A DNA stretch of 64,000 nucleotides from JAVKFY01 sp040223615 (GTDB taxonomy: Bacteria > Pseudomonadota > Alphaproteobacteria > GCA-2731375). This document shows positions 8,362 through 15,939 of the stretch, piece by piece (the stretch's first letter is position 1; each line of letters starts with the position of its first letter). The notes beneath the pieces were generated by a model that was not told where the DNA came from, searched no databases, and was given only the letters and a program-made list of their open reading frames with translations. Position numbers and translations under genes: made by a program. Location of the stretch: NCBI GenBank assembly GCA_040223615.1, contig JAVKFY010000069.1:62001-126000 (forward strand). The letters run 5' to 3'.

Positions 8362-9761
8362 TGTCGACGCCCCACCCGCGCACGCCGCCGCCGGTACCGC
8401 GTTCAGCCACCGACGGCATCGTCTTTCCCGGCGTCGCCGGCGGAAACCAGGCGATGTACCTGGCGCAGCTGCAGCAACTCGAGCTGAGCCAGTACCTGCC
8501 CCCCGACGAGCTCGCGGCGCGGCAGTGGCGTCAGGTCGAGCAGGTGCTCTGGCATGCCTCCCGCACGGTGCCGTTCTACCGCGACCGGCTGCGCCGCGCC
8601 GGTATCCGCGCCGGCCGCCCGGTCTCGCCTGAGCAGTGGCGGGCGATCGCGCCGCTGACCCGCGAAGAGATCCAGACCGCCGGCGACCGCCTGCACAGCA
8701 CCAAGGTGCCGGCCGCGCACGGCGGCAGCGCCACGGCGTCCACCTCCGGCTCGACCGGCAAGCCGATCACGGTGCGCAAGACGGCGCTGGAGCAGTTCTT
8801 CTGGAACGTGTTCACGCTGCGCGAGGAACTCTGGCACGGCCGCGACCTCGGCGGGCGTTTCGCCGCCATCCGCCACGACCCGACGCATCGTAGCGGCGCA
8901 CCGACAAAGCCGACGCGCATGCAGGACTGGGGCCCGCCGGTCGGCGCGGTCTACCCGACGGGGCCGGGCGCCGTCTTCGACATCCGCGCCACCGTTGCCG
9001 AGCAAGTCGAGTGGCTGCGCCGGGAGCAGCCCAACGTCCTGCTCACCTTCGCCTCGAACATGCTGGCGCTGGCCCGCCATTGCCGCGCGCACGACATCGC
9101 CCTGCCGTCGTTGCGCGCGCTTCGCACCTCCGGCGACATGCTGCACGAGAGCACCCGCGAGACCTGCCGCGAGGTCTTCGGTCTGGAACTGGCCGACATG
9201 TACAGCGCGGTGGAGACCGGCTACATCGCCGTGCAGTGTCCCGACCATGAGCACTACCACGTGCAGGCCGAGAACCTGCTGCTGGAGGTGGTCGACGATG
9301 CCGGTGCGCCCTGCGCGCCCGGGCGGCCTGGCCGGGTCCTGCTGACGCCGCTGCTGAACTTCGCCATGCCGCTGATCCGCTACGAGGTCGGCGACATCGC
9401 CGAGCTTGGCCCGTCCTGTCCGTGTGGCCGCACCCTGCCGGTGCTGACCAGGATCCTGGGCCGGGCGCGCGACATGCTGCTGCTGCCCAGCGGCGACCGC
9501 CGCTTCCCGCACCACAACAACCGCAAGATGGTCAACTTTCCGGCCATCGTTCAGTACCAGCTGGCCCAGGTCGGCCGCGAGCGCATCGATTTCCGCCTGG
9601 TCACGCGCCGGCCGCTGACCGCCGAGGAGGAAGCCGATCTGCGCGCCACCGTGCTCGCCGGCCTCGGCCACCCGTTCGACCTGCATCTGGTCTATCTCGA
9701 CGAGATCCCCCGCACCGCCGCCGGCAAGTTCGAGGAGTTCCGCTGCGAGTATGAACCATAA
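8361..9761 (+). CDS. phenylacetate-CoA ligase-like AMP-forming ligase
   Basis: A 466-residue adenylate-forming enzyme related to PaaK. The ATP loop is TASTSGSTGKPITV; later come RALRTSGDML, YSAVETGYIA and the CPCGR cysteine motif before RILGRARDM, and the C-terminal catalytic lysine region ends IPRTAAGKFEEFR. The start is a GTG whose first base is the last base of the aldolase stop, showing tight coupling. The usual product is an acyl-CoA or acyl-adenylate; the acid is not evident. No phenylacetate oxidation genes are nearby, so a different acid, possibly from the aldolase pathway, is likely. Confidence 0.85.
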   Translation: MSTPHPRTPPPVPRSATDGIVFPGVAGGNQAMYLAQLQQLELSQYLPPDELAARQWRQVEQVLWHASRTVPFYRDRLRRAGIRAGRPVSPEQWRAIAPLTREEIQTAGDRLHSTKVPAAHGGSATASTSGSTGKPITVRKTALEQFFWNVFTLREELWHGRDLGGRFAAIRHDPTHRSGAPTKPTRMQDWGPPVGAVYPTGPGAVFDIRATVAEQVEWLRREQPNVLLTFASNMLALARHCRAHDIALPSLRALRTSGDMLHESTRETCREVFGLELADMYSAVETGYIAVQCPDHEHYHVQAENLLLEVVDDAGAPCAPGRPGRVLLTPLLNFAMPLIRYEVGDIAELGPSCPCGRTLPVLTRILGRARDMLLLPSGDRRFPHHNNRKMVNFPAIVQYQLAQVGRERIDFRLVTRRPLTAEEEADLRATVLAGLGHPFDLHLVYLDEIPRTAAGKFEEFRCEYEP

Positions 9762-9765
9762 TCCT

Positions 9766-9781
9766 GTCGGTGAATTTTACA
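9766..9781 (+). promoter_or_regulatory. PEP-CTERM upstream motif, copy 1 (candidate activator site)
   Basis: GTCGGTGAATTTTACA, 100 bases before the first PEP-CTERM gene. The same 16-mer with one change occurs at 49803-49818 before the second PEP-CTERM gene. A position 54 bases upstream of a sigma-54-type promoter fits an enhancer-binding activator site. Confidence 0.6.
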
Positions 9782-9835
9782 GTTCAGACTTCTCTGTTTT
9801 ATCTACATGATTGAAATATCGGCACTTTGCAGCTC

Positions 9836-9849
9836 GGCCGATTTGTTGC
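9836..9849 (+). promoter_or_regulatory. candidate sigma-54 (-24/-12) promoter, PEP-CTERM gene 1
   Basis: GG at 9836-9837 and GC at 9848-9849 with exactly ten bases between, reading CGGCCGATTTGTTGCA. The spacing and the TTGC at the -12 element match RpoN promoters. It lies 31 bases before the start codon. Confidence 0.5.
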
Positions 9850-9880
9850 ATGGTTAAGTCGGAAGCGGAGGAGTGGCGTC

Positions 9881-10591
9881 ATGAGTAGTGTGTGGCTGGG
9901 TGGAGTTCGGACGGCGGTATCGGCCGTCGCGTTGGTCGGCGTCACTACCATGCTGGCGACCCCGGCGGCCGCGGTCCCCTTCTCGGTTTCCGCGACCAGC
10001 CCCGGCAGCGACTCGGTCAACCTGTTCTTCAACCAGTTCGATCCGTCGTTGGGTAACCTCGTCGCGGTAATCTTCTCGCTCAGCGGCTCATCGACAACCA
10101 CGACCCTCGGCATCTCAGCCTCCGGCGCCGAGGGTGGCATCTTTGCCGTCGCGACGGGGCAGGCCGATTACGATATCGTCGGACCGAACGGGACGCTGTT
10201 CAACGGTAACGGGCAGGCCAACGCAAGTTGCAATGACTTCAATGTCCCGTTCTGTGAGAGCGAAACCGACTCTGCCACGGAGCCCGATTTCATCCCATCG
10301 ACTTTGAACGAGCTTTCGCCGGGCGACGACCTTACGCCCTACACGGGCGGCGGCCAGTTCTCGGTCAGCGTAACTGCGACCGCTAACGAGCCGAACTTTA
10401 CCGTCTGTGCCGACTTACTCGATTTGGCCTCCTGTTCCGGCACCACCGGCGCGGCCTGGGTCGGCGATCTGTCTGTCGAGTTCCAGTTCGATCCGGTGGA
10501 GGACTCCGAAGACGTCCCCGCGCCGGCGACGCTGGCGTTGCTCGGCTTCGGCCTCCTCGGACTCGGCCTGGCGCGGCGACGACGCGCGTGA
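9881..10591 (+). CDS. PEP-CTERM sorting-domain protein
   Basis: A 236-residue secreted protein. The ATG at 9881 follows GGAGGAG at 9867-9873 with good spacing, so the in-frame ATG at 9827 is rejected. Residues 1-31 are a signal peptide ending ATPAAA. The C-terminus is a short Pro-Ala-Pro segment, a hydrophobic helix and RRRR (PAPATLALLGFGLLGLGLAR), the layout of PEP-CTERM sorting signals with VPAP in place of VPEP. Such proteins are cut by exosortase and usually belong to an exopolysaccharide-rich matrix. The middle contains paired cysteines and Asn/Ser/Thr-rich beta-strand sequence with no recognised domain. No exosortase is in the window. Confidence 0.85.
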   Translation: MSSVWLGGVRTAVSAVALVGVTTMLATPAAAVPFSVSATSPGSDSVNLFFNQFDPSLGNLVAVIFSLSGSSTTTTLGISASGAEGGIFAVATGQADYDIVGPNGTLFNGNGQANASCNDFNVPFCESETDSATEPDFIPSTLNELSPGDDLTPYTGGGQFSVSVTATANEPNFTVCADLLDLASCSGTTGAAWVGDLSVEFQFDPVEDSEDVPAPATLALLGFGLLGLGLARRRRA

Positions 10592-10617
10592 CTGCCGCGC
10601 ATAACTCGCCCAAGTCC

Positions 10618-11121
10618 TCAGTCGACCTCGATCGTCGCCTCGGCGCGTAGCGGTACGCCGTCGACCGCCAGCGCGCGATGGTCGTTGGCGTTCAGCGTGA
10701 CCGCCACGACGTGCGTGCCGGCCGGCAGGTCGTCGATGTGCAGCCACGGCGCGTAGACCCGCGCGACCTTAATCCCGTCGACATAGACATGCGCATGGCC
10801 CTCGCCGGCAACATGCGGCCCGCTGGCCCGTGTCGGCGCGAAGCGGAAGTTGGTCGTCTGCACATGCAGGTTCCAGCCCGAGCCGGCGTCCGGCGTCGCC
10901 GCGATCGCCAACGTCGGCGCGCCGGGCCCCGACGGTAACGACAGCAGCTCGCCATGTGGCGCGTGGCCGGCATGCGCAGCCGTCGCGGTGCGCAAGGCAC
11001 CGTGGTCGCGCTCATGGTCGTGGCCGTCCAGCGTGATGCCGTTGCCAGCGGCGACCAGGAAGCCGGCCAGGCCGCCCAGCACCAGCCCGATCCCCAGCAG
11101 CGCGAGCGACCTGTCGACCAT
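10618..11121 (-). CDS. His-rich membrane-anchored protein, third gene of the cbtBA operon
   Basis: A 167-residue protein with one N-terminal membrane helix (LALLGIGLVLGGLAGFLVAA) and a periplasmic domain. Just after the helix comes a His/Asp cluster (DGHDHERDHG, then HAGHAPHG), and the folded part has TTNFRFAP, GEGHAHVYVDG and LNANDHRAL, a cupredoxin-like beta-sandwich appearance. The gene begins 13 bases after cbtA stops, so it belongs to the cobalamin-riboswitch operon. Binding of cobalt or another divalent metal at the outer face of the CbtBA system is an inference from the histidines and the context; the family has no function known to me. Confidence 0.75.
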   Translation of the reverse strand: MVDRSLALLGIGLVLGGLAGFLVAAGNGITLDGHDHERDHGALRTATAAHAGHAPHGELLSLPSGPGAPTLAIAATPDAGSGWNLHVQTTNFRFAPTRASGPHVAGEGHAHVYVDGIKVARVYAPWLHIDDLPAGTHVVAVTLNANDHRALAVDGVPLRAEATIEVD

Positions 11122-11134
11122 CCGACCGGCGCGC

Positions 11135-11824
11135 CTAGGCCGCCGGCAACTGCTGTTCGTCGCGCTGCCAGATATGGCCGGCGAACAGGCCGACCAGGAC
11201 CCAGGCGACCAGCCCGACGCCGAAGGCCCGGGCAGCAAACAGGGCGCCGAGCTCGGTCGGTACCGGGCCGGTGAAGGCGCCCGGCTCCGGCGCGCCGACG
11301 ACGTGCGGCGCCAGCAGCAGCAGCGCGGCGATGCCCCAGGCCAGCCAGCCACGGCCGAACGCGATCAGCCACAACGCCACCGTGGCGCAGGCGACCGTCG
11401 CGACCCACCAGGCATGGCGCGCGTGGACATCGGCGGCGGCGACGCCCGGTACCTCCGGGGCCAGGGTGAAGCCCGGCGCGAAATGCACCGCCAGGAAGCC
11501 GGCGATGCCCCAGACGATCCCCTGCCGCGCGGTCACCGCCACGCCACGCCGCGCCGCCAGCGCCATCGCCGCGACGAGAATCAGCCCATAGCCGCAATAG
11601 ATCGCGACGGCGAACGCGAGGCTGAGGCCGTCGCGCAGCGGGTCGAGTCCGCCGAGGTCGGGATGCGCACTGACCGCCTCGGCGCCGAAATGCACGAGCT
11701 GGCCCGACTCATAGAGCTCGGCATGGAGCAGCACCGGCCGCACGAAGTAGAGCTGCAGCAACCCCGCGATGACACCGGCCGCGCCGCCCGAGAGCAGCCC
11801 GCAGGTCAGTATCCGCGTGAACAT
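11135..11824 (-). CDS. cbtA: CbtA, putative cobalt transporter subunit
   Basis: A 229-residue polytopic protein with about six membrane segments, opening MFTRILTCGLLSGGAAGVIAGLLQ and containing LRDGLSLAFAVAIYCGYGLIL and VHFAPGFTLAPEVPG, all characteristic of the CbtA family. CbtA is a predicted cobalt importer, known mainly from its association with B12 riboswitches. The start is four bases after the cbtB stop. Expression should fall when cobalamin is plentiful, because the operon lies behind a cobalamin riboswitch. Confidence 0.92.
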   Translation of the reverse strand: MFTRILTCGLLSGGAAGVIAGLLQLYFVRPVLLHAELYESGQLVHFGAEAVSAHPDLGGLDPLRDGLSLAFAVAIYCGYGLILVAAMALAARRGVAVTARQGIVWGIAGFLAVHFAPGFTLAPEVPGVAAADVHARHAWWVATVACATVALWLIAFGRGWLAWGIAALLLLAPHVVGAPEPGAFTGPVPTELGALFAARAFGVGLVAWVLVGLFAGHIWQRDEQQLPAA

Positions 11825-11827
11825 GGC

Positions 11828-11998
11828 TCAGTGGCAGGGAAAGCCGTTCGCATGCCGCACATCGTGCGCGGCGGCATGCAGCGTCGACTGCTGCACGTGG
11901 CCGGCAATGAAGATGACGCCGATGCCGAGCAGCGCCGCCAGAAAAATCGGCAGCACCTCGCTCTTGCGCGCCGTCAGCGTTGTCGAGATCGCGTTCAT
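11828..11998 (-). CDS. cbtB: CbtB, small cobalt transporter subunit
   Basis: A 56-residue protein with one membrane helix (VLPIFLAALLGIGVIFIAG) and the family C-terminus HDVRHANGFPCH, whose histidines and cysteine probably bind the metal. It is the first gene after the riboswitch and is directly followed by cbtA, the standard cbtBA arrangement. The ATG at 11998 is preceded on the coding strand by a GGAGAAG Shine-Dalgarno at about 12002-12008. Confidence 0.93.
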   Translation of the reverse strand: MNAISTTLTARKSEVLPIFLAALLGIGVIFIAGHVQQSTLHAAAHDVRHANGFPCH

Positions 11999-12044
11999 GG
12001 TCTTCTCCTCCTTGCCGTCGCACCCGACGGATGGTCCGGGACAA

Positions 12045-12222
12045 CGCCTGGCAGGTCTCCTGGCTCGCGGGTCGCCGCTTCCAGCCAGCCTTCCCGGTTT
12101 CCCAGTGGCTTCATTGGCCGAAGCTCGCCGCTCACAGTTGCGGGGGCAGCCACGGGTTAGGTCCCTGTTGGGTACGCCGCACCGTGTTCCCTTTTCATCT
12201 CCTAGGCGTCCACCGTCGGAGA
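12045..12222 (-). promoter_or_regulatory. cobalamin riboswitch
   Basis: Read on the minus strand, the leader of cbtB ends with GAGCCAGGAGACCTGCC (12050-12067 complement), which is the conserved B12 box, and contains GCCACTGGGAAACCGGGAAG further upstream and a GTGGACGCC near its 5' end at about 12208-12216. The order and spacing match the AdoCbl riboswitch class. It lies about 50 bases before the cbtB start and should switch the operon off when cobalamin is bound. Confidence 0.93.
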
Positions 12223-12276
12223 ACCAAGCCCGACAACGCTACACCACGGACCGGCGCGGTCAAGCCCGTGAGGCGC

Positions 12277-12660
12277 TCAGTCCTCCGAGATCAGCGCGTC
12301 GGCTTCGATCTCGATCAGCAGGCCTTCCTTGGCCAGCCACGGCGTGCCGATCAGCGCGCTTGACGGGTTGATGTCGCCATAGTCCTCGCTCATCGCCCGG
12401 ATCACGCCTTCGGCGTGGACCGGGTCGGTGCAGAACAAGGTCAGCCGGGTGATGTGCGCGCGCTTGGCGCCGGCCTTTGCGAGAATGGCGTCGAACTTGC
12501 GGGTGATGATCTTGGTCTGCTCGTAGGAGTCCTTGCCCTCCACGTTGCCATCCTTGTCCAGCGAGGTGGTGCCGGAGATCGCTACGTGGTTGCCGACCTT
12601 GACGGCCCGCGCGTAGCCGGGAACCATCTCGGTCCCGTCGAAGAATACATCTCGCTTCAT
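12277..12660 (-). CDS. RidA/YjgF-family protein
   Basis: A 127-residue protein with the RidA core: GYARAVKVGNHVAISGTTS, ARKFDAIL-like helix (TRKFDAILAKAG), HITRLTLFCTDP and the C-terminal LLIEIEADALI. The segment that in deaminase-active RidA carries the key arginine (PARSTVEV) reads NPSSALIGTPWL here, with no arginine, so it may not hydrolyse imines and may belong to one of the Rid subgroups of unknown function. It is expressed alone, divergent from the thioesterase at 12737. Confidence 0.85.
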   Translation of the reverse strand: MKRDVFFDGTEMVPGYARAVKVGNHVAISGTTSLDKDGNVEGKDSYEQTKIITRKFDAILAKAGAKRAHITRLTLFCTDPVHAEGVIRAMSEDYGDINPSSALIGTPWLAKEGLLIEIEADALISED

Positions 12661-12736
12661 GTCCTGGTCCTTCTCGTAGGTGCTGCGTCGCGCCAGAGCT
12701 TAGCGGACCGGCCCGCCAATCGGGAGCCATTCGCCC

Positions 12737-13204
12737 TTGTCCACCGATCCCCCCGCCGGCTTCGTGCCGTTGCCCGACGTCGACGGCTTCATCACCCACG
12801 TCGGCCCGCTCTACGTGCGCTGGACCGAGGCCAGCGCACAGCTCGGATTCCGGGTCGCCGAACACCACGCCAACCCGGCCGGCATCTGCCACGGCGGCAT
12901 GCTGATGACATTGATGGACATGGGCATCGCGGTGGCGCTGAAGGTGGCGGCGAAGTCGGAGATGTTCCTGCCGACCATCAACCTCAGCTTCGACTTCCTG
13001 GCGCCGGCCAATGTCGGCGACTGGCTGGTAAGCGAGGTTTCCTTCACGCACACCACGCCGCGCATGGGTTTCGCGCACGGGCTGCTGATCGGGCCGAACG
13101 GCCCGGTGGCGCGCGCCAACGGCATCATGAAGATCCCGAAGGCCGACGACGCCCGCTTCATGGCGGCCAGCCGCCGCGTCGGCAATCTCGGGCAGGACGG
13201 CTAG
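12737..13204 (+). CDS. PaaI-family hotdog thioesterase
   Basis: A 155-residue hotdog-fold protein starting at a TTG with GGGAG at 12722-12726. The signature NPAGICHGGMLMTLMDMGIAVAL holds the HGG-x3-T-x2-D pattern in which the Asp or nearby residues act in acyl-CoA hydrolysis, and FLAPANVGDWLVSEVS follows. Likely function is hydrolysis of short or aromatic acyl-CoA thioesters. It is followed seven bases later by an acetyltransferase gene on the same strand. Confidence 0.87.
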   Translation: MSTDPPAGFVPLPDVDGFITHVGPLYVRWTEASAQLGFRVAEHHANPAGICHGGMLMTLMDMGIAVALKVAAKSEMFLPTINLSFDFLAPANVGDWLVSEVSFTHTTPRMGFAHGLLIGPNGPVARANGIMKIPKADDARFMAASRRVGNLGQDG

Positions 13205-13211
13205 ACGGCCG

Positions 13212-13694
13212 ATGCTGGTGCGGCCCGCAACCGCGGCGGACCACGACGCGATCCACGATCTGGTCGCCACCGCCTTCGACCAGCCCGACGAGGCCGTGCT
13301 GGTCGACCGCCTGCGCCGCGATGGCGACGTCGCCATCGAGCTGGTCGTGGCCGACGGCGAGGCGCCTGTCGGCCACGTGCTGTTCTCGCGTCTTCGGGCG
13401 CCGTTCCGCGCGCTGGCCCTGGCGCCGCTGTCGGTGCGCGAGAATCGCCGACGCGAAGGCATCGGCGCGCGACTGGTCGGCGCCGGCCTGGAGCGCGCCG
13501 CCCACGACGGCTGGCAGGGTGCCTTCGTACTGGGCGACCCGGCCTACTACACCCGCTTCGGCTTCGACGCTGCCCTCGCCGCCACGTTCGCCTGTGCCTA
13601 TGCCGGCCCGTATCTGATGGCCACGGCGCTGGGCGGCACCCTGCCGGTGACGACGGGACAGATCGACTACCCCGCCGCTTTCTCGGCGCTGTAG
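13212..13694 (+). CDS. GNAT-family N-acetyltransferase
   Basis: A 160-residue protein similar to the YhbS group of GNAT enzymes. It opens LVRPATAADHDAIHDLV, has LAPLSVRENRRREGIGARLV, where RREGIG is the acetyl-CoA pyrophosphate loop, and then FVLGDPAYYTRFGF, the typical YhbS-like end of the core. The acceptor is unknown. It is close behind the thioesterase gene and probably cotranscribed. Confidence 0.88.
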   Translation: MLVRPATAADHDAIHDLVATAFDQPDEAVLVDRLRRDGDVAIELVVADGEAPVGHVLFSRLRAPFRALALAPLSVRENRRREGIGARLVGAGLERAAHDGWQGAFVLGDPAYYTRFGFDAALAATFACAYAGPYLMATALGGTLPVTTGQIDYPAAFSAL

Positions 13695-13746
13695 CTGGCG
13701 CGTTTCAGGTTCGGTCGGTGCCGATTCGGCGCAAGCGGGTAACGCG

Positions 13747-14547
13747 CTATCGCCCGGCGGTCATGCCGCCGTCGATGACGATCTCGGTGCCGTTGATGTA
13801 GCTCGACGCGTCCGACGCCAGGAACAGCACCGCGTTGGCGATGTCTTCCGGCACGCCGAGCCGGCCGTCGGGCAACGCCGCGGCCGCAAGTACTGCCGGG
13901 TCGATCGCGTTGGCGCCCTCGTCGCGTGCCGCGCCCCATTGATAGGCGCCGCTGCCGGGATCGATCTTGCCCCAGATTGCGGTGTCGATGATGCCGGGGT
14001 GGATCGAGTTCACCCGCACGTTGGCGTGGTCGCGCATGCACTCCATCGCGGCGGCCTTGGCGAACAGCCGCACCGCGCCCTTGGTGGCGCAGTAGCCGGC
14101 AAGGCCCGAAGAGCCGCGCAGGCCCGCCACCGAACTGGTGATGATGATCGAGCCGCCGCCGGACTTGGCCATTGCCGGCACGCCATGCTTGGTACCCAGG
14201 AACACGCCGTCGATGTTGATCGCGCTTTGCCGGCGCCAGTCCTCCAGCTTGAAGTCGACGATGCGCCCGACGATGCCGATGCCGGCGTTGTTGAACAGGA
14301 TGTGCAGGCCACCGAGGTCAGCCATGGTCTCGGCGATCAGCGATTCCCAGGCCGGCTCCTCGACCACGTCGAGCTTGCGGAAGCGCGACTTGCCGCCGCA
14401 CGCCTTGGCCACCGCCTCGCCGCCCTCGGCGTCGATATCGGCGACCACGATGGTGGCGCCTTCCTTCGCCAGCAGCTCGGCGGCGGCGCGGCCGATGCCG
14501 CTGGCCCCGCCGGTGACGATGGCGACCTTGCCCTCTACCTGACCCAT
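13747..14547 (-). CDS. short-chain dehydrogenase/reductase
   Basis: A 266-residue classical SDR. TGGASGIG (residues 12-19) binds the dinucleotide, NNAG follows, and the catalytic residues appear as Ser in ITSSVAG and Tyr/Lys in GYCATKGA. The Asp after the second strand (VVADIDAEGG) points to NAD rather than NADP. The C-terminal ASSYINGTEIVIDGGMTAG is typical. It follows the DUF1194 gene by 13 bases. Its substrate is not evident; it is the last gene of a long minus-strand series that starts with the Rieske oxygenase at 23988. Confidence 0.92.
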   Translation of the reverse strand: MGQVEGKVAIVTGGASGIGRAAAELLAKEGATIVVADIDAEGGEAVAKACGGKSRFRKLDVVEEPAWESLIAETMADLGGLHILFNNAGIGIVGRIVDFKLEDWRRQSAINIDGVFLGTKHGVPAMAKSGGGSIIITSSVAGLRGSSGLAGYCATKGAVRLFAKAAAMECMRDHANVRVNSIHPGIIDTAIWGKIDPGSGAYQWGAARDEGANAIDPAVLAAAALPDGRLGVPEDIANAVLFLASDASSYINGTEIVIDGGMTAGR

Positions 14548-14560
14548 ATCGTTTCCTCTT

Positions 14561-15250
14561 TCATTGTCCGTTCTTCATGGCGATCGGCGCGCCTCTCAGT
14601 TCACGCAGCAGTTTACGGCGAAAGGCGTCGGCGAAGTCGACGAAGTCGACGGCCCGCTCCACGAATGCCCCCGGCCCGGCGATGATCGCTCGCTCGTAGT
14701 AGCCGGCCAGGCCGACGTCCTGGTTCTCGATCGCCAGCGCGTTGATCGCGATGCCCTGGCGCCAGGCGGCGTCGCGCCACGGGCTCGGTGCCTGGCCGAC
14801 ATTGGGCCGGCCGTCGCCGCAGACATCGATCACCCTCCGACGGGCCTCGAACGGCGCCGTCAGGTGCAGGCTGATCGACACCGCCAGCGCATCGCCCAGT
14901 GCCGTCGCGCCGGGCCGGACGATGCGCGGCTGCGCCGCCAGGTCGTCGGCCAGCCGCGCGGCATCCTCGGCGCCATGCAGCACCCGCCACGCCAGCGCCA
15001 GTTCGGCATCCTCCTCGCCGGCCCATTGCAGCAGCGCCACGCCGAGACCGCCGGGTCCAAGATGCTCGATCGCTTCGACCACCCGCTCGTCACGGAACGC
15101 CGCCGCCATGCCCTGCATCTGCAAGGCGTACTCCTCGGCATCGATGCTGGCCGAGCCGTCATTGGCGAGCACCAAGGCCAGTTCGACACGCTCTGCGCCG
15201 AGCGCCGGCGCCGCGGCGAGCAGCCACAGCGCCGCCAGCCAGGCTCTCAC
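14561..15250 (-). CDS. DUF1194 protein, second copy (secreted vWA-like)
   Basis: A 229-residue protein with a signal peptide (residues 1-18, ending APALGA) and a von Willebrand A-like fold. LANDGSASID gives the MIDAS metal pattern D-x-S-x-S, and VIDVCGDGRPNVG is a conserved DUF1194 segment. It overlaps the preceding paralogue by ATGA (15247-15250). Proteins of this family are periplasmic with unknown partner. It ends AIMAKNGQ-like sequence with no anchor. Confidence 0.9.
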   Translation of the reverse strand: MRAWLAALWLLAAAPALGAERVELALVLANDGSASIDAEEYALQMQGMAAAFRDERVVEAIEHLGPGGLGVALLQWAGEEDAELALAWRVLHGAEDAARLADDLAAQPRIVRPGATALGDALAVSISLHLTAPFEARRRVIDVCGDGRPNVGQAPSPWRDAAWRQGIAINALAIENQDVGLAGYYERAIIAGPGAFVERAVDFVDFADAFRRKLLRELRGAPIAMKNGQ

Positions 15251-15939
15251 CGCATCGACACCGGGCTGCCGATCTCGCGCAGCAGCTTGAGCCGGATGGC
15301 GCGCGCGAAGTCGCGATAGGTGTTGGCGACGACGACGAAGCTACCCGGCCCGCCAATGACATTGCGTTCGTAGTAAGCGTCGAGCTGCCGCTCCTCGTTC
15401 AAGATCGCCAGGCCGTTCACGGTGATGCCCTCGGCAACGGTGCTGTCGCGCTCCTGCGAAGGCAGTGTGCCCAGGTTGGCCTGACCGTCGCCGGAAACGT
15501 CGATCACTCGCCGGACGCCGGCGAAGGGCGCGTTGTTCAGCAGGTCGCGTGCCGCCCGGATCGCCAGGCCGATGGCAGTGCCGGTCGCCGCCGGCAGCCG
15601 CCCGGCACTGTCTACTGCCGTCGCGAACAGATCCGCCTCGCCAGCGTTGCGGATCTGGTGCCACGTCGCCGCCAGGGCCATGTCCTCCGGACCCGACCAC
15701 TGCAGCATGCTGACCGCGATGCCGTTCGGTCCAACGCCCTCGATCGCTGCGATCACCGCGGGATCGCGAAAGGCGGCGGCGATGCCGCGCATCTGCAGGT
15801 CGAACTCGTGGTAGCTAACCGACGCCGAGGCATCGACCGCCAGTACCAGCGTCACCTCGACCGGGAACTGCGCTTCGGCCGGCGACATCCAGAGCGCCGT
15901 TGCCAGCGCCGCCGTCGCCGCCGTGTTTCGGCCGATCAA
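15247..15939 (-). CDS. DUF1194 protein, first copy (secreted vWA-like)
   Basis: A 230-residue paralogue of the next gene, with MIDAS pattern LAVDASASVS and the family segment VIDVSGDGQANLG. I take the TTG at 15939 as start: it overlaps the deacetylase stop as TTGA, gives a clean signal peptide ending SPAEA, and removes an implausible 64-residue leader coded inside the deacetylase gene. The pair of DUF1194 genes is coupled to a deacetylase gene, and all three are coupled in turn, which suggests a common condition of expression. Function unknown. Confidence 0.88.
   Translation of the reverse strand: MIGRNTAATAALATALWMSPAEAQFPVEVTLVLAVDASASVSYHEFDLQMRGIAAAFRDPAVIAAIEGVGPNGIAVSMLQWSGPEDMALAATWHQIRNAGEADLFATAVDSAGRLPAATGTAIGLAIRAARDLLNNAPFAGVRRVIDVSGDGQANLGTLPSQERDSTVAEGITVNGLAILNEERQLDAYYERNVIGGPGSFVVVANTYRDFARAIRLKLLREIGSPVSMR

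Noticed and set aside
8361..9761. PaaK-like ligase as the missing benzoate-CoA ligase of the box pathway
   Set aside because: It is 30 kb away, coupled to an aldolase and transporter, and has no box operator in front.
9836..9849. GGCACTTTGC at 9821 as the sigma-54 promoter instead
   Set aside because: The GG to GC spacing there does not give ten bases, whereas the pair at 9836/9848 does.
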